64,000 nucleotides of DNA from Gemmatimonadota bacterium (lineage in GTDB: Bacteria > Gemmatimonadota > Gemmatimonadetes > Longimicrobiales > Gaopeijiaceae), in the NCBI GenBank assembly GCA_022827345.1, contig JAJDTB010000057.1, positions 1 through 64,000 on the forward strand. The letters run 5' to 3'. The notes below the pieces were generated by a model that was not told the origin of the DNA, searched no databases, and saw only the letters and a list, made by a program, of their open reading frames with translations. A program made the translations under genes and the position numbers. Positions 62,089 to 64,000 of this stretch are shown piece by piece (position 1 is the first letter of the stretch; each line of letters opens with the position of its first letter).

Positions 62089-64000
62089 ATGCGTTGTCTC
62101 TTTTCCGCTCCTTCCCTGCTCTCTCGCCTGCGCCGTCTGAATGTCCTGAGCGTGTCGGGTGCGCTCGCGCTCGGCGTATTGTCGGCTGGCCTCCCGGCGC
62201 CGACCGCGGCCCAGGCATTCGGTGGAGCCGTTCTCGTGGCCGACGGCCAGGTGCTGGTCGGCGAGGCCGCTCACGAGCGCGACCCCGGCACCGTGCGCGG
62301 CTACGCCTTCGACGGCGAATGGACCGAGGTCTGGTCGTTGCGCGCGCCCGAGCCGGCGGTGCAGGACGGTTTCGGCAGAGCGCTTGCCCGGTCGGGCGAT
62401 CACCTGCTGGTCGGGGCCGACGGCGGAGACGAAGGGCGCGTCTATGTGTACAGCCTCGCGGAGGTCCGGACCGGCAACGCGGAGCCGATCCAGACGATCG
62501 GGGGCACGGGATTGGATGGCTTCGGCGCGTCGCTGATGGCTTCGGGCCGAGAGATGATCGCAGTCGCGGCCCGCGAAGGAGACGGACGCGTGCTTGCGAC
62601 ATTTGGTCTCGGCGAGGATGGGATCTGGTCGCCGGGCGCCACGGTAGCGCTGTCCGACGACGTTGGAAACCAGTTCGCCCTGGGCGACAACCTGCTGGCG
62701 AGCGCGAGCGCGACGGGCCGAGCGGCCCATGTGTTCGAGCGTGGCGAGGGAGGATCCTGGGGGTCTTCGACGGAGCTTGCCCCGCCTGACCCGGACGCTG
62801 CGGGACTCGTGATGTTCGGAACCTCGGTGGCGGTCGCCGGCGATGAGATCCTTGTGGGTCAGTTGACGATGGGAGGTTCCGAGCAGCCGGTACTGCACCG
62901 ATTCGCCAGGACCGACGGCACGTGGGCGGCGATCGGGACGCTGTCGCCCGAGGACGATCGGGACGGCGGCTTTGGCCTGTCGCTGGGGACCGACGGGGCT
63001 ACGCTCCTGGTGGGCGGCGGAATGCTCCTGTCCTCCTACACCCGGGAGGACGACGAATGGATCCTGGCCGGCGTCACCGAGATTGCCGATGCGGGTGATG
63101 GCCGGACCGTGGTCGGCAGCCAGCAACTGGAGTTCGCGGACGGCATCGCCGCATTCGGCAACCCCGCCGCCGACTTCGGACTGGGAGCCGTCACGGTCTT
63201 GTCCAACGAATCCGGAACCTGGGCCCGCACCGGGTACCTCACGGTCGACTACGCTCCCTTGCCCGCCATCAGCGGCGGCGAGGTTCCCTGCGCCGACGGC
63301 GATGCCGCGGGCTATGACTGCGATCATGTGGACCTGCTGTCGTTCGTCCCGTGGGGGGAACTGGGCGCGGGACGGGGCGCGCGTCTCAACGACGTGTGGG
63401 GGTGGACGGACTCGGAGTCGGGGCGGGAGTACGCGCTGGTGGGGAGGATGGACGGGACCGCGTTCGTCGACGTGACCGACGCGTCCAACCCCCGCTATCT
63501 CGGCAACCTGGCCATGACCGAGGGGAGCCGGGCCAACAGCTGGCGCGACATGAAGGTCTTCAGGGACCACATGTTCGTTGTCGCCGACGGCGCGGGCCAG
63601 CACGGGATGCAGATCTTCGACCTCACCCAGCTCCGGGATGTCACCGAGCCGCGCGAGTACGAGGCGACCGCGATGTACGACGGCATCGCGTCGTCGCACA
63701 ACATCGCGATCAACGAAGAGACGGGCTTCGCCTACCTGGTCGGCTCGTCGGACGGCGGCGAGACCTGCGGGGGCGGCTCCCACATGGTCGACATCAACGA
63801 CCCCCTCAACCCGGTCTTCGCGGGATGCTTCGCCCATCCCAACACGGGGCGCCGCAACACCGGCAACTCGCACGACACCCAGTGCGTGATCTATCACGGA
63901 CCGGACGAGGACTACGCCGGCCGCGAGATCTGCGTCAACTCCAACGAGACCGCGCTGTCGATTGCGGACGTGACCGACAAGGACAACCCGGTCGCGGTGG
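62089..64000 (+). CDS. choice-of-anchor B family secreted protein (partial)
   Basis: Starts at ATG 62089 with a perfect GGAGG six bases upstream and is open to the window end (637 codons seen). A signal peptide ends near 'PTAAQA'. Residues 40-390 are FG-GAP/propeller-like repeats ('DGFGRALARSGDHLLVGADG', 'DGGFGLSLGTDGATLLVGGG'). After a Cys-rich hinge ('EVPCADGDAAGYDCDHVDLL') comes the choice-of-anchor B domain: 'RLNDVWGWTDSESGREYALV', 'GTAFVDVTDASNPRYLGNL', 'FVVADGAGQHGMQIFDLTQL', 'GSHMVDINDPLNPVFAGCFA'. It is probably a surface or secreted protein; the C-terminal sorting signal would lie outside the window. Confidence 0.85.
   Translation, partial: MRCLFSAPSLLSRLRRLNVLSVSGALALGVLSAGLPAPTAAQAFGGAVLVADGQVLVGEAAHERDPGTVRGYAFDGEWTEVWSLRAPEPAVQDGFGRALARSGDHLLVGADGGDEGRVYVYSLAEVRTGNAEPIQTIGGTGLDGFGASLMASGREMIAVAAREGDGRVLATFGLGEDGIWSPGATVALSDDVGNQFALGDNLLASASATGRAAHVFERGEGGSWGSSTELAPPDPDAAGLVMFGTSVAVAGDEILVGQLTMGGSEQPVLHRFARTDGTWAAIGTLSPEDDRDGGFGLSLGTDGATLLVGGGMLLSSYTREDDEWILAGVTEIADAGDGRTVVGSQQLEFADGIAAFGNPAADFGLGAVTVLSNESGTWARTGYLTVDYAPLPAISGGEVPCADGDAAGYDCDHVDLLSFVPWGELGAGRGARLNDVWGWTDSESGREYALVGRMDGTAFVDVTDASNPRYLGNLAMTEGSRANSWRDMKVFRDHMFVVADGAGQHGMQIFDLTQLRDVTEPREYEATAMYDGIASSHNIAINEETGFAYLVGSSDGGETCGGGSHMVDINDPLNPVFAGCFAHPNTGRRNTGNSHDTQCVIYHGPDEDYAGREICVNSNETALSIADVTDKDNPVAV

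Noticed and set aside
62050-63897. Minus-strand frame of 615 codons at the right end
   Set aside because: Antisense to the choice-of-anchor-B gene, which has a perfect ribosome binding site, a signal peptide and recognisable domains.

Overview
The window is GC-rich, densely coding bacterial DNA from a Gram-negative with TonB-type outer-membrane transport. It carries a SusC/SusD pair, TonB/ExbB/ExbD, many lipoproteins, Tat-exported DUF1552 proteins, S46 and M28 exopeptidases and DUF1592-type cytochromes. This mix suggests Gemmatimonadota or a near relative. That placement is inference: there is no rRNA or other marker in the window. I saw no tRNA, rRNA or CRISPR array.

Layout. 1-895: right end of an IS3-type insertion sequence, cut by the window edge. 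1003-5350: lipoprotein serine hydrolase coupled to an ankyrin gene, and gamma-glutamyltransferase. 5366-12896: minus-strand block of DUF1592 cytochrome, DUF1552 Tat protein, FmdB zinc ribbon, NHL propeller, EF-hand protein and ankyrin protein. 12994-20445: a zinc-ribbon/N2227-like methyltransferase, a second serine hydrolase, and SusD and SusC. 20637-26256: a secreted alpha/beta hydrolase behind a repeated operator-like site, a propeller lipoprotein, and a frameshifted N,N-dimethylformamidase-like gene. 26488-28131: a Rieske-glutamate synthase fusion. 28128-39522: two tandem copies of a three-gene module (DUF1592 diheme protein, DUF1552 protein, ankyrin protein), the most striking feature of the window.

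39743-51405 runs mostly on the minus strand: exbB, two exbD, tonB, yggS, a second tonB, purine nucleoside phosphorylase, ileS, rluD-type synthase, an MA-type metallopeptidase, a DUF3098-like membrane protein and an M28 peptidase. 51573-52418 is cdaA. 52420-59538 is a minus-strand cluster: S46 peptidase, GDPD, tilS, hpt and ftsH. 59775-61918 is an amidohydrolase coupled to a tandem VOC protein. 62089 to the window end is a partial choice-of-anchor-B protein.

Together the genes suggest scavenging of peptides and other organics: secreted peptidases, GGT, hydrolases and amidohydrolases feed an energised outer-membrane receptor. Alongside this sits a periplasmic redox or catabolic system of unknown substrate (the DUF1592/DUF1552/ankyrin modules) present in three versions. 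Many neighbouring genes overlap by four bases (ATGA, GTGA or TTGA), indicating long translationally coupled operons.
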